Shown here: piece by piece, positions 52,877-61,800 of the stretch
Layout of the letters: the number at the start of each line of letters is the position of its first letter
Position numbering within the stretch: the stretch's first letter is position 1
Assembly: GCA_029202545.1 (NCBI GenBank)
Contig: CP119311.1
Span: 1,860,001 to 1,924,000, forward strand
Length of the DNA: 64,000 nucleotides
Direction of reading: 5' to 3'
Source: Candidatus Pseudobacter hemicellulosilyticus
GTDB taxonomy: Bacteria; Bacteroidota; Bacteroidia; Chitinophagales; Chitinophagaceae
Translations under genes and position numbers: made by a program
Notes under the pieces: generated by a model
Databases searched by the model: none
The model's input: the letters and a program-made list of their open reading frames with translations, nothing else
What the model was told of the DNA's origin: nothing

Positions 52877-53533
52877 ATGGAGGCCCAACATCAACCACTG
52901 GAAGCGTTACAGGATATCAAGCGCCTGATGGAGCGTTCTTCCCGTTTTATTTCCCTGAGTGGCTGGAGCGGTATTGCAGCCGGAACCTGCGCCCTTATAG
53001 GAGCATGGGCGGCGTATAGCCAGATCCATGCCTATGAGCTTACCCGCAATGAGGATATTCACCTGCACGGTGATTACCTGCGGGGAGCCAATACAAACTG
53101 GGTCCTGGTGGATAACCTGGTACTGACCGGCGCCGTTACTTTCCTGGCTGCTCTGGCAACTGCTTTCCTGTTTACTTATCTTCGCAGCCGCAAAAGTGGC
53201 GTACCTATCTGGAACCGGACGGTACAAAGACTGACCTGGAGTGTGCTGTTGCCTATGAGCATTGGCGGTCTGCTGATCATCCGGGCCATGCAGTGGGGCT
53301 ATTTTGAACTGGTATCCCCGGGTTGCCTGCTGTTCTACGGCCTGGGGCTGGTGAGTGCCGCCCGCTTTACATTGGGTGAGATCAGGTACCTGGGCTATTG
53401 CCTGCTGGTGCTGGGGATCATCAACCTGTGGGTGCCTCATAACGGCCTGTACTTCTGGGCAATTGGATTTGGTTTGCTGCATATCCTGTATGGTATCGCT
53501 ATGTGGTGGAAGTACGAACGTGTACCTCAATAA
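52877..53533 (+). CDS. Membrane protein co-transcribed with winged-helix regulator
   Basis: 218 residues from the ATG at 52877 (MEAQHQPLEALQDIKRLMERSSRF). The frame is open to 52811, but a start there would place the operator palindrome inside the gene. A short N-terminal helix is followed by about six transmembrane segments (roughly 28-45, 80-98, 118-140, 145-160, 172-190, 195-212). No named family. Its stop is 7 bases before the regulator gene, with which it forms a pair widespread in Bacteroidota; it may sense or support the regulator. Confidence 0.75.
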   Translation: MEAQHQPLEALQDIKRLMERSSRFISLSGWSGIAAGTCALIGAWAAYSQIHAYELTRNEDIHLHGDYLRGANTNWVLVDNLVLTGAVTFLAALATAFLFTYLRSRKSGVPIWNRTVQRLTWSVLLPMSIGGLLIIRAMQWGYFELVSPGCLLFYGLGLVSAARFTLGEIRYLGYCLLVLGIINLWVPHNGLYFWAIGFGLLHILYGIAMWWKYERVPQ

Positions 53534-53540
53534 GGAAGTC

Positions 53541-53840
53541 ATGAAGAACCCGATCGGTAATCTCAATAAAGTATTCGACAGTCGCATTCGCCTGGGGGTG
53601 ATGAGCATCCTCATGGTGAATGAGGAGATCAGCTTCAATGATCTCAAGCAGATGATGGAGGTCACCGATGGTAACCTGGCCTCCCACCTGGTGAACCTGG
53701 AAGAGAATGGGTTCATCAAAGTACATAAGGGATTCATAGGACGGAAGACCAATACCACCTATTCCATTACCAAGGCAGGAGAGAAAGCGTTCAGGGATCA
53801 TATAGATGCATTGGAGAATATGATCCGCGGTATGAAATAA
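53541..53840 (+). CDS. Winged-helix transcriptional regulator (wHTH_DNA-bdg type)
   Basis: 99 residues. MarR/PadR-like one-domain winged helix: FDSRIRLGVMSILMVNEEISFNDLKQMMEVTDGNLASHLVNLEENGFIKVHKGFIGRKTNTTYSITKAGEKAFRDHIDALENMI. Recognition helix near residues 40-57 (TDGNLASHLVNLEE), wing around 60-75. RBS AAGGAAG precedes the ATG at 53541. The two ACTTTG-N5-CAAAGT palindromes flanking this gene are good candidates for its binding sites. Confidence 0.9.
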   Translation: MKNPIGNLNKVFDSRIRLGVMSILMVNEEISFNDLKQMMEVTDGNLASHLVNLEENGFIKVHKGFIGRKTNTTYSITKAGEKAFRDHIDALENMIRGMK

Positions 53841-53856
53841 TTTTTTTTGCCTTTAC

Positions 53857-53873
53857 ACTTTGAAACGCAAAGT
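53857..53873. promoter_or_regulatory. ACTTTG-N5-CAAAGT operator, site 2
   Basis: ACTTTG AAACG CAAAGT (followed by A), 31 bases before the DUF4173 ATG and 17 bases after the regulator stop. Same half-sites and spacing as site 1 at 52851-52867. Confidence 0.6.
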
Positions 53874-53903
53874 ACTTTTAAAATATACAATCATTTTTGC
53901 TTT

Positions 53904-55508
53904 ATGAACAAGCCTATCAACAGAGCCTTGCCCGTACTGCTGGGCGCTTTCCTGTTCAGTATTATCTTCTGGCAGGAAAAACTGGGCGTCAATACCTTAC
54001 TCTTTGGGACCTTTATCAGCGCAGCCATTTTTTACCTGTACCCTGGCTCACTCCGGAGCCGGGCGGTGGCCTGGCTGCTGCTGGGCCAGCTGGCTTGTCT
54101 GGCCATGGTCCTTCTCCACAACACCCTGCTCAGCAAGATCGGCTTTGCCGTGACCCTGACCCTGATGGCGGTCTTTGCTGAATACAAGCACCGCTCCCCC
54201 TGGTTTGCCACGGGCTCCTTACTGACCAGTATCTTGTTCTTCCCGGCATCACTGCTGGAAACCATGCAGGGCAGCCGCCAACGGCCAGCCCGGAAAAGCA
54301 ATAGCCGCTTTTTTATCCTGATCCGGCTTTCCCTGCTGCCCCTGTTATTAGCTGCCGCTTTTTTCCTGATCTATTTCTCCGCCAATAAGGTTTTCCAGGA
54401 CATGACCACGCACCTCCTGTATTACCTCAACTATGCCTGGTTATTCCTGGCGGCTTATCTTTCCTGGCAGTGGCTGCTCCTGTTATTGCTGGGGCTGCTG
54501 ATCTGCACCATTATCCTGCTGAAAAGCAAAACTGCTTACTTCTCAAAGAAAGACCAGTCCATGAAAGACGATCTTCAACGCACCAGAAGGACCCTGGCCC
54601 GGCGAATGCGGCAGCCTGTGTTCAGTTTGATGGAAACCGTTATGGGCCGGCTGGCCCGGGGACCTCTGGCGTTGAAGTATGCACACAGCATGGGCGCTTT
54701 CAGCCTGGCCCTGCTCAATATCCTGCTGCTGGTTGTCAATAGCATTGATATCCGCTTTCTCTGGCTCAACCAGGCCCGTAACCAGGAGATCCCGCTTTAC
54801 CAGCAGCTGCATGAAGGTACAGGGCTGCTGACCCTTTCCATCCTGCTGGCCATGCTGGTACTGCTTTGCTTCTTCAGGGGCAACCTGAATTTCTACAGTA
54901 AGAACGGCTGGCTGAAATTTGGCGCCTATTGCTGGATATTACAGAACGGGCTGCTCACCGCTTCGGTATTCCTGCGTGATTATGATTATATCCAACAGTA
55001 TGGGCTAACCTATAAGCGATTGGGTGTATTGTTCTTCCTGCTGATGGTGCTGACAGGACTGCTGACCGTACTGGTCAAAATAGCGCAAAAGAAAACCAGT
55101 TATTTCCTGTTCCGTGTCAATGCCTGGGCTGCTGTTGTAGTGCTGGTGGCAGCCTGCGGGATCAACTGGGACCAGTGGATTGCCCGCTACAACCTGCAGC
55201 ACCGGGACCGGGTGCCGCTGGACCTGGTCTTCCTGCTGAACCTGTCTGATAAAACCCTGCCCCTCCTGCACCAGTACAAGGATGCCCTGGTGGAAAGGCA
55301 GGCGGAGCTGGATCGCGGGCAACCCGCCAGCGCCCTGATCACCCTGGGTAACAGCCCGGCCTACCTGATCCAGCAACTGGAGCAGCGGGAACAGCAATTC
55401 CTGCAAAAGCAGCAGCAATTCAGCTGGCTGTCCTGGAACTATGCAGATGCGGCGGTCCGCAATTACCTGCTGGCCGGCAATACCGTCTTACCTCTTCAAA
55501 AACCATAA
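53904..55508 (+). CDS. DUF4173-type polytopic membrane protein
   Basis: 534 residues from the ATG at 53904 (MNKPINRALPVLLGAFLFSIIFW). About 11-12 transmembrane segments; the text FFLLMVLTGLLTVLVKIAQKKTSYFLFRVNAWAAVVVLVAACGINWDQWIARYNLQHRD is the DUF4173/DUF4153-like end region. C-terminal 90 residues are soluble and Gln/Glu-rich. Function unknown; these proteins are often encoded with small winged-helix regulators. First gene of the second unit behind operator site 2. Confidence 0.85.
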   Translation: MNKPINRALPVLLGAFLFSIIFWQEKLGVNTLLFGTFISAAIFYLYPGSLRSRAVAWLLLGQLACLAMVLLHNTLLSKIGFAVTLTLMAVFAEYKHRSPWFATGSLLTSILFFPASLLETMQGSRQRPARKSNSRFFILIRLSLLPLLLAAAFFLIYFSANKVFQDMTTHLLYYLNYAWLFLAAYLSWQWLLLLLLGLLICTIILLKSKTAYFSKKDQSMKDDLQRTRRTLARRMRQPVFSLMETVMGRLARGPLALKYAHSMGAFSLALLNILLLVVNSIDIRFLWLNQARNQEIPLYQQLHEGTGLLTLSILLAMLVLLCFFRGNLNFYSKNGWLKFGAYCWILQNGLLTASVFLRDYDYIQQYGLTYKRLGVLFFLLMVLTGLLTVLVKIAQKKTSYFLFRVNAWAAVVVLVAACGINWDQWIARYNLQHRDRVPLDLVFLLNLSDKTLPLLHQYKDALVERQAELDRGQPASALITLGNSPAYLIQQLEQREQQFLQKQQQFSWLSWNYADAAVRNYLLAGNTVLPLQKP

Positions 55509-55511
55509 TAT

Positions 55512-55961
55512 ATGAAAGTATTCCTCGCAGCCCTCAAGACATGGGCCCTGATGGTTGGCGTGGCCGCAGGATGCAGTAGCCTGGGCTGTCTGATCTGGGA
55601 AGAACCATCTATCTATAGCCTCCTGCCCGGGTATTTTGTTTTCCTGTTTGCAGGAATGTTCCTGGGCAGCCCACTGTTCCTGCTGCTCCTGGTGCTGATC
55701 AATCAGCTGAAAAGCATGCCCTATACATTCAGGGTATCGATTTTGTGGCTATGGATATGGCTGGTCCTGGCCAGTGTGGCTTTTTATTTGCTGCTGGCCT
55801 ATATGTCGGGTATCTATAAAACCGACGCAGATCTGCTGTCCCGGGTTATTACTGTAGTGGTCATAGCAGAATTGGTAGCAATTCCTTTATGCAGAAATAT
55901 GCTCCGCTGCATCTATACCATCGGGCATCCCCCGGATGCTAAGCCGGAAACCAATAACTGA
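55512..55961 (+). CDS. Small four-helix membrane protein, unknown
   Basis: 149 residues with about four transmembrane helices (about 10-30, 42-65, 78-98, 112-132) and a short soluble tail. Not recognised. Lies 3 bases after the DUF4173 stop and ends exactly where dgkA begins, so it belongs to the same operon. Confidence 0.7.
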   Translation: MKVFLAALKTWALMVGVAAGCSSLGCLIWEEPSIYSLLPGYFVFLFAGMFLGSPLFLLLLVLINQLKSMPYTFRVSILWLWIWLVLASVAFYLLLAYMSGIYKTDADLLSRVITVVVIAELVAIPLCRNMLRCIYTIGHPPDAKPETNN

Positions 55962-56342
55962 ATGACTATGAAATCGGATAACTTTTCTATTTATGCGCGC
56001 CTCCGAAGCTTTCGTTTTGCATGGAATGGCATCCGTATTATGCTATACCGTGAACACAATGCCAGGGTTCACCTGGTAGCTACCATTGCTGTAGCCCTGA
56101 TGGCTATTGTATTTGGAGTTACCAGGCAGGAACTGCTGGCATTGCTGTTTGCCGTAGGCTTTGTATGGATGGCCGAACTGCTGAATACCTGCGTGGAGAA
56201 GCTAAGTGATTTCATCTCGCGGGATCGGCACCCCGAGATCGGGTTTATTAAAGACATGGCGGCAGGCGCCGTATTGGTTGCTGCCGTCACCGCTCTGGCC
56301 ACAGGCGCTATCGTATTTATTCCCAAACTGATGGCAGGCTAA
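55962..56342 (+). CDS. dgkA: Diacylglycerol kinase family protein (DgkA type)
   Basis: 126 residues, three transmembrane helices. DgkA/undecaprenol-kinase signature NARVHLVATIAVALMAIVFGV...EWxAxxxxxLNTxxExxxD-type motif seen as FVWMAELLNTCVEKLSDFISRDRHPEIGFIKDMAAGAVLVAA. Either recycles diacylglycerol or phosphorylates undecaprenol; the sequence does not decide. Start ATGACTATG; the stop overlaps the 3' end of the convergent isoprenoid-synthase-like gene by 4 bases. Confidence 0.92.
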   Translation: MTMKSDNFSIYARLRSFRFAWNGIRIMLYREHNARVHLVATIAVALMAIVFGVTRQELLALLFAVGFVWMAELLNTCVEKLSDFISRDRHPEIGFIKDMAAGAVLVAAVTALATGAIVFIPKLMAG

Positions 56343-57340
56343 TCCCTTCCACGGAAATTTACCAGCTGGCGTACTTCGCGTATCCATCGCAGTTTTTGCG
56401 GCAGGTTATCCATATCGCAGACCAGTTCCCTGCGGCTCAGTTCCTTCAGTGGCTTATGATGGGTGTTGCGCCGGAGCTGCCACAGGGCCATCCGGCCCAT
56501 GGCATGCAGGGCATGAAAGGTGATGGCAAAATCAGTCTTGGCCTTTGCGGGATAGGGCAGGGCCGCTATGCGGCGGTTGGCAACCCCTACCGTTTGCATG
56601 AACCGACGCTCTATTTTTTCATAATCCGGATATAAATTGGGAATAGTGTACATGCCTGCCTGCAGGTCCTTGTATACATCAAAGGCGTCATTGGTCAGCT
56701 GCAGCAGACCTGCCAGCGGATACAGCATGTTTTCGATCTCGTTGTCCGGGTAATGATCCAGGATAGCATGGAACAGCAGCAGGGACTGAAAACTTTTCTG
56801 AAAACTGATCTCATACAATCTTTTTTCTTCAATACGCGGATCTTTCTGTTCCAGTGAAGCCTGCTGCCAGTAAAAAAGGGCTGCCATTTTTTCCTTCAGC
56901 CGCTGCGCATCAGGCGTCATCTGCAGCAGCCACAGGTAAAGCTGCCGCACCAGCCTGGCCGTATCTGTTTCAGCTTCAAAACTCTCCGGTGAATGTGTCA
57001 GCTCCGCTACTTTCTCAGCGCTGAGTATATTATCATCCAGCAGATCGTCATACAACGGACCAAAAATACTCAGTAAAAAGATCCGCTCCTGCTCTTCCGG
57101 TGTCAGCTGCCTGCCTGTAAGCTGGTACACGCTATTGCAAACTACATGAAGGGAAAGCTCATGGTATTTGGTGAACCGCAGCATCGACTGCCTGGTAAAC
57201 AGGCTGTCCGGCAGGTCCCAGCCTGTCTTTAACTCCAGCAGTCTTTGCTGCAGCAGCGGCCGGTGCCTGTTGAGCCGGGAATACAGCCGGTACAGGACCC
57301 GGGCGGTCCTGCCATAGCTTACCATTATCGTTCCTCGCAT
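56339..57340 (-). CDS. Divergent class I isoprenoid-synthase-like protein
   Basis: 333 residues, almost all helical. Two Asp-rich motifs are spaced as in class I isoprenoid/terpene synthases: FGPLYDDLLDDN (98-103) and LTNDAFDVYKDLQAGMYTIPNL (217-235), the latter close in pattern to the second motif of squalene/phytoene-type synthases (NDxxDxxxDxxxGxxxxP). Predicted to bind Mg-diphosphate substrates; product unknown. Overall similarity to known prenyltransferases is low, so this could be a new branch or an inactive relative. Divergent from the next M28 gene and convergent with dgkA. Confidence 0.6.
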   Translation of the reverse strand: MRGTIMVSYGRTARVLYRLYSRLNRHRPLLQQRLLELKTGWDLPDSLFTRQSMLRFTKYHELSLHVVCNSVYQLTGRQLTPEEQERIFLLSIFGPLYDDLLDDNILSAEKVAELTHSPESFEAETDTARLVRQLYLWLLQMTPDAQRLKEKMAALFYWQQASLEQKDPRIEEKRLYEISFQKSFQSLLLFHAILDHYPDNEIENMLYPLAGLLQLTNDAFDVYKDLQAGMYTIPNLYPDYEKIERRFMQTVGVANRRIAALPYPAKAKTDFAITFHALHAMGRMALWQLRRNTHHKPLKELSRRELVCDMDNLPQKLRWIREVRQLVNFRGRD

Positions 57341-57405
57341 GGTGCAAATAACGTATATATTTTTTCCCTGCTATTGATTAATTTTAAAACCATCAAACTA
57401 ACTGC

Positions 57406-58875
57406 ATGAGAAAATATTTGTTTTTGACAGTCCTGATCGCCGGCGTTACCCAGGGCCGGGCGCAGGAGGCCGCTCCGGACGTTTTTCCTGCCATCAACCA
57501 GGAAGTACTGGCCCATTCCGCTGCTTTTGAATTGCTGGGCCAATCCGCCGCCACTATCGGTCACCGGTTGACCGGTTCCGCCAATGGCCGGAAAGCAGAA
57601 CAATTTGTCTATGATCAGCTGAAAGGATATGGGTTTACCCGTAAGGAACTTCGTTTCCAGCCTTTTGAAGTCACCAGCTGGAGCCGGGGAACGGTACAAC
57701 TGGGGCTGGTGCAAACGGGTACTACTGATACGCAATTGCTGCGAACGGTGACCCTGGCGCATTCTCCTGTTTCGGTCAACCTGCAGGGTGAGCTGGTAGA
57801 TATGGGTAATGGCCTGGAGGCCGATTATCTCCAGGATCCCGGTAAGGTGAAAGGAAAGATCGTACTGGCTTCCCTGCAACTGATGCCGGGTAGTGCCGAA
57901 GGATTGCGGAACCTGCACCGTTCGGAAAAAACAGCCCTGGCCATTAAATACGGCGCTACGGGGATGATCCTTTATAACGGGGTGAAGAATGGTGTGCTGC
58001 TTACCGGTACAGCTTCGGTGACGGGACAGCTCAATCCCATTCCTGCACTCTGTATCACTTATGAAGATGGGATCCACTTACAGGACCTGCTAAAGAACAC
58101 AGGCTATACAGCACATATCAGCATGAGTAATTACAGCGGCCCTATCAAAGCCCGGAATGTTATAGCCAGTATCCCGGGTACTACATATCCTAAAGAGAAG
58201 ATCATTGTTTGCGGCCACCTGGATAGCTGGGACCTGGCCACCGGGGCTACGGACAATGGACTGGGCGCTTTTGCCATAGTGGATATGGCGCGTACTTTTA
58301 AAAAGCTCCACCTGCGTGCAGAGCGCACTATTGAATTTGTGCTGTTCATGGGAGAAGAGCAGGGACTGCTGGGCTCAACAGCCTATGTGGAGAAAGCGGT
58401 GAAGGACGGCAGTCTTGACCAGGTGAAGTATGTACTCAATTTTGATATGGCGGGCAACCCGGTGGGATTTGTGGCCAATGGCAGAAAGGAGGCCGGAGAT
58501 TTTTTTGTCAGTACCGGTGCGGCATTGCATGCCATTGATACGGTTTTCTCCAATAAAAGCAGTGCGGGAAATGCCGGGCTGCACAGTGATCATGAGCCCT
58601 TCCTGCTGCAGGGCATTCCTACTGCCACTTCCGTCAGCAATATGCCTTCCTCCATCTATGGTTGTTACCATGCTGACTGTGATGATATGCCCCTGATCAA
58701 AAAAGAATGGATGGTGAACCAGGTCCGGTTCAGCTGTATGATGATCTATACACTGGCCAATGCCCGCGCCTTGCCGGCCCTGCGGCAGACAGATGCAGAA
58801 ACAAAACAGTTCCTGGTTGATAACAAACTGAAAGAAGCGTTACAGATTGCGGGCCACTGGCGGTGGAAGGACTAA
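57406..58875 (+). CDS. Secreted M28-family peptidase with PA-type insertion (carboxypeptidase Q-like)
   Basis: 489 residues. Signal peptide MRKYLFLTVLIAGVTQGRAQ. A PA-like insert (about 130-245: VNLQGELVDMGNGLEADYL ... KGKIVLASLQ ... AIKYGATGMILYN) precedes the second half of the catalytic domain: IIVCGHLDSWDLATGATDNGLG (Zn-binding His and bridging Asp), FMGEEQGLLGSTAY (Glu-Glu), NFDMAGNPVG and SDHEPFLLQGIPTA. Same domain order as human carboxypeptidase Q and yeast/plant M28 relatives. Periplasmic aminodipeptidase or carboxypeptidase. Single gene. Confidence 0.9.
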   Translation: MRKYLFLTVLIAGVTQGRAQEAAPDVFPAINQEVLAHSAAFELLGQSAATIGHRLTGSANGRKAEQFVYDQLKGYGFTRKELRFQPFEVTSWSRGTVQLGLVQTGTTDTQLLRTVTLAHSPVSVNLQGELVDMGNGLEADYLQDPGKVKGKIVLASLQLMPGSAEGLRNLHRSEKTALAIKYGATGMILYNGVKNGVLLTGTASVTGQLNPIPALCITYEDGIHLQDLLKNTGYTAHISMSNYSGPIKARNVIASIPGTTYPKEKIIVCGHLDSWDLATGATDNGLGAFAIVDMARTFKKLHLRAERTIEFVLFMGEEQGLLGSTAYVEKAVKDGSLDQVKYVLNFDMAGNPVGFVANGRKEAGDFFVSTGAALHAIDTVFSNKSSAGNAGLHSDHEPFLLQGIPTATSVSNMPSSIYGCYHADCDDMPLIKKEWMVNQVRFSCMMIYTLANARALPALRQTDAETKQFLVDNKLKEALQIAGHWRWKD

Positions 58876-58899
58876 GTCCTTCCACTACGTTAGCAGCTG

Positions 58900-61800
58900 T
58901 TAAAAGTCTACGCCCATGGCAAATTGCAGGATGGGCTTGCCCCTGAAGACGCCGTTCATCTCCCAGCCGGCATCCAGCCGGAGGAAATAGCCCAGCAGCA
59001 TGCTGCGGACGCCGAAGCCATAGCCGCCGGCGAAAGGCCCGATGCCACCTGCCTTGGATTTGATGATCACGGTAGGCGGTTGCTGGCCGTCAGTGACTTC
59101 CTGGGTGGGTCTTTCCAGTTTATTGTAAGAACCGTTCCAGGCCGTGCCCAGGTCAAAGAACTGGGTGATCTGGAAATTACGCAGGAAGGCATTGTTGATA
59201 GGCCTGTTGATCAGGGTAGAGAATATCGGGAAGCGGAATTCACTGTTGATGATCACGGCATTGTTGCCATTGGTCAGGTTCTGTTTAAAACCACGCAGGT
59301 TAACGGCCAGCGACTGGAACGCATAACTGTTATCCTGGGGCTGGGGATACTGGTAGTATTTGGGGAACATCCAGCCGTCTACGCCACCCAGGTAGTACAC
59401 CACTTTCTGGTTGCCCCAGGAGAAATCGCCGGCGGCGCGGGCCGCCCAGATAAAGTTGCGGTAGATAGGCAGGTAGTAACGGCCATCAAAACCGCCGTTG
59501 AAACCAAAGCGGCCGGGCTTAACGCCGGGTGTGCTTGTGGCGGGTTTGTTGATCTGCCCGTTGATATCTACAAATACTTTATAGCGCAGGCCATTCCAGA
59601 TATTAGTGGCTTTCTGGATCACATCATCATGTACCCATTCCACGCGGGAAATAGCGAAGTTCTGTTTGTTGACATCTCCAAATTTCAGGGCGTCCGGATC
59701 AAACGTGTCATTATCGCGCACCACTACTTTATCCATCCGGATACCGGCGGAGATGCGGATGCTGCGTACCCTGTCCAGCGGGTATTTGACAATGCCCTGG
59801 AACAGGTTGGTCACCAGTTTGCCCTCGTAGGGAATGGGATTGGCGGTGAGGCCCTGTACCTGGCCCAGTTCTGTTTTACGGTAATAGATCAGGGAGTAGT
59901 CCAGGCGATGTTTCAGGTAGTCTACCCGTCCAAACCATTCACTGCCGCCATTGAACAGGGACTGGTTGGCGGGAATATAGGCGCTGGCGCCGCCGGTGCC
60001 CAGGGAAACACCACCACCGTTGCCCAGTCCGCCGATCAGCGGCAGGCGCATGGCGCCGGTGAAGCGGATATCCTCAAACAGGTCAAAGATGGAGGCTTTG
60101 AGCATACCGTTGAAGGCGCCGCCGTTCTGTAAAGTGATAGGCAGGCCACCGGTGAAAGGCTGGTAGCGGGTGATCAGTACATCATTATTGAAGCCGCCGG
60201 AAAAATTATCGACGGAGAATTTCAGTTTGTAATCAAACAGTTTGGCTTTTCTCAGTACGGATTCCTCAGCAGGCTCTTCATTACCGCCCTGCAGCAGGGT
60301 CTCAAAGCTCGGTACAGGCGGCGGGGCTGTCCTGTTGGTATCCCTTCTTTCTGTTTCAAAGCCGGTCTCAAAGCCATTGTTGCCGCTGGGTTCTGTGTTG
60401 GGCCTTCTCACCTGCACTTCCTGTGCGGCAGCGGTGATGGCAGTGGTCATTGTTTTCTTGCGGTACTCTGTAGGCTTGGGGTTCACATTCCTGCGCTTCA
60501 GGGTGTTCTCGTCTATCTTCAGCTTATAGAGGAATTTCAGGTTTCCTTCCTGCCTTACTTCACTGATCTGGCCATTGTCGCCGGCTATCTTTGTTTCCTG
60601 CAGGCCGCTCTGGTAGTTGGTGATGGGAAATACGTAGGAGGAGTCATTGGTCACGGAGTACACGAACATGGAATCCGGTTCAGTTTTGCTCCATGCTTTC
60701 AGGGTGCTGTCCAGTTCCAGGTTATCCGGGTTGCGCAGCACTTCATCGCCTACCAGGAATACGGTATCCACGCCGGCGCGGCGGGTGGTGAAGAAGCCGG
60801 CAAAGCGATTGGATACGCCAGTTTCATCACTCACAAAGGTGAAGTGGGATACGTTATACTGGGCCGGAAAGCGGGCGTCACCGTACTTCATATGGGTGAG
60901 CTGCGTGATCTGACGGAACTCACTTCGGTTATAATTATCGGCCAGGAAAATATTGTAATGCTGGGAGGGGATAGCGGTATCACCACCAGGCGCGTGGGGG
61001 CTGGGTCTGTTGGAAGAGAAAAGGATCCCTGTTTTACCCGGGAAAGCCACAAAAGAGGCGTCCAGGTCTGCGTATATGTCGTTGGTGATCTGCTCGTAGC
61101 TGTCCTTTTCAATATCGTAAACATAAATATCGGACTGTCCTTTCCTGACGGCGCTCAGCACAAGCATATTGGAAGTGAGCCCAAACTTCATATCCTGGAT
61201 CTGCTCAAAATGCGGGATCTCCTGCTTGATGGTCTTGAAGCGTTTCACCATATCATAGATGAAGAGGTTGACCTTTCCTTCTTTCCAGTATATGCAGGCC
61301 AGGCGTGTGCCTTTGCCATCCCAGGCCAGCAGGGGGTAGTTGGGATTTACTTCATTCTCGTTGTTGCGGACACCGGTGCTGAGCAGCACTTTGCGGTCCA
61401 CCATATTGTTGTACAGCACCACCTGGTACTGGCCTTTGATATATTCCACCACGGCATAGTCCATGCTGCGGGGGGCAGGGTTGGCGGTGAAGCGGATGAA
61501 ATTTTTGTTGGGTGTCACTTCTTCTACAATGGATACGGTGCCTTTGGGCTGGTTGCGGCGGCCGCGGATATCCTTGTAGTATTTCTCGGAAGTTTCTTCC
61601 ATGAATTCGCGCAGCACCTCTTTGAATTTCTTCTTGCAGATCCTCTGGGAGGCGGTATTCACGTTGCGGTAAACGCGGGCGAGGTAGAGGAAATAAGTAA
61701 CGTTCTCTTTTTTGTATTTCTCTGCAATATAGTTCCAGAAGCCATGGCCGGCCAGGAGCGGCTTTTCAAAGGCAAACTGGTAAAAGTTCTTGTAATCGCC

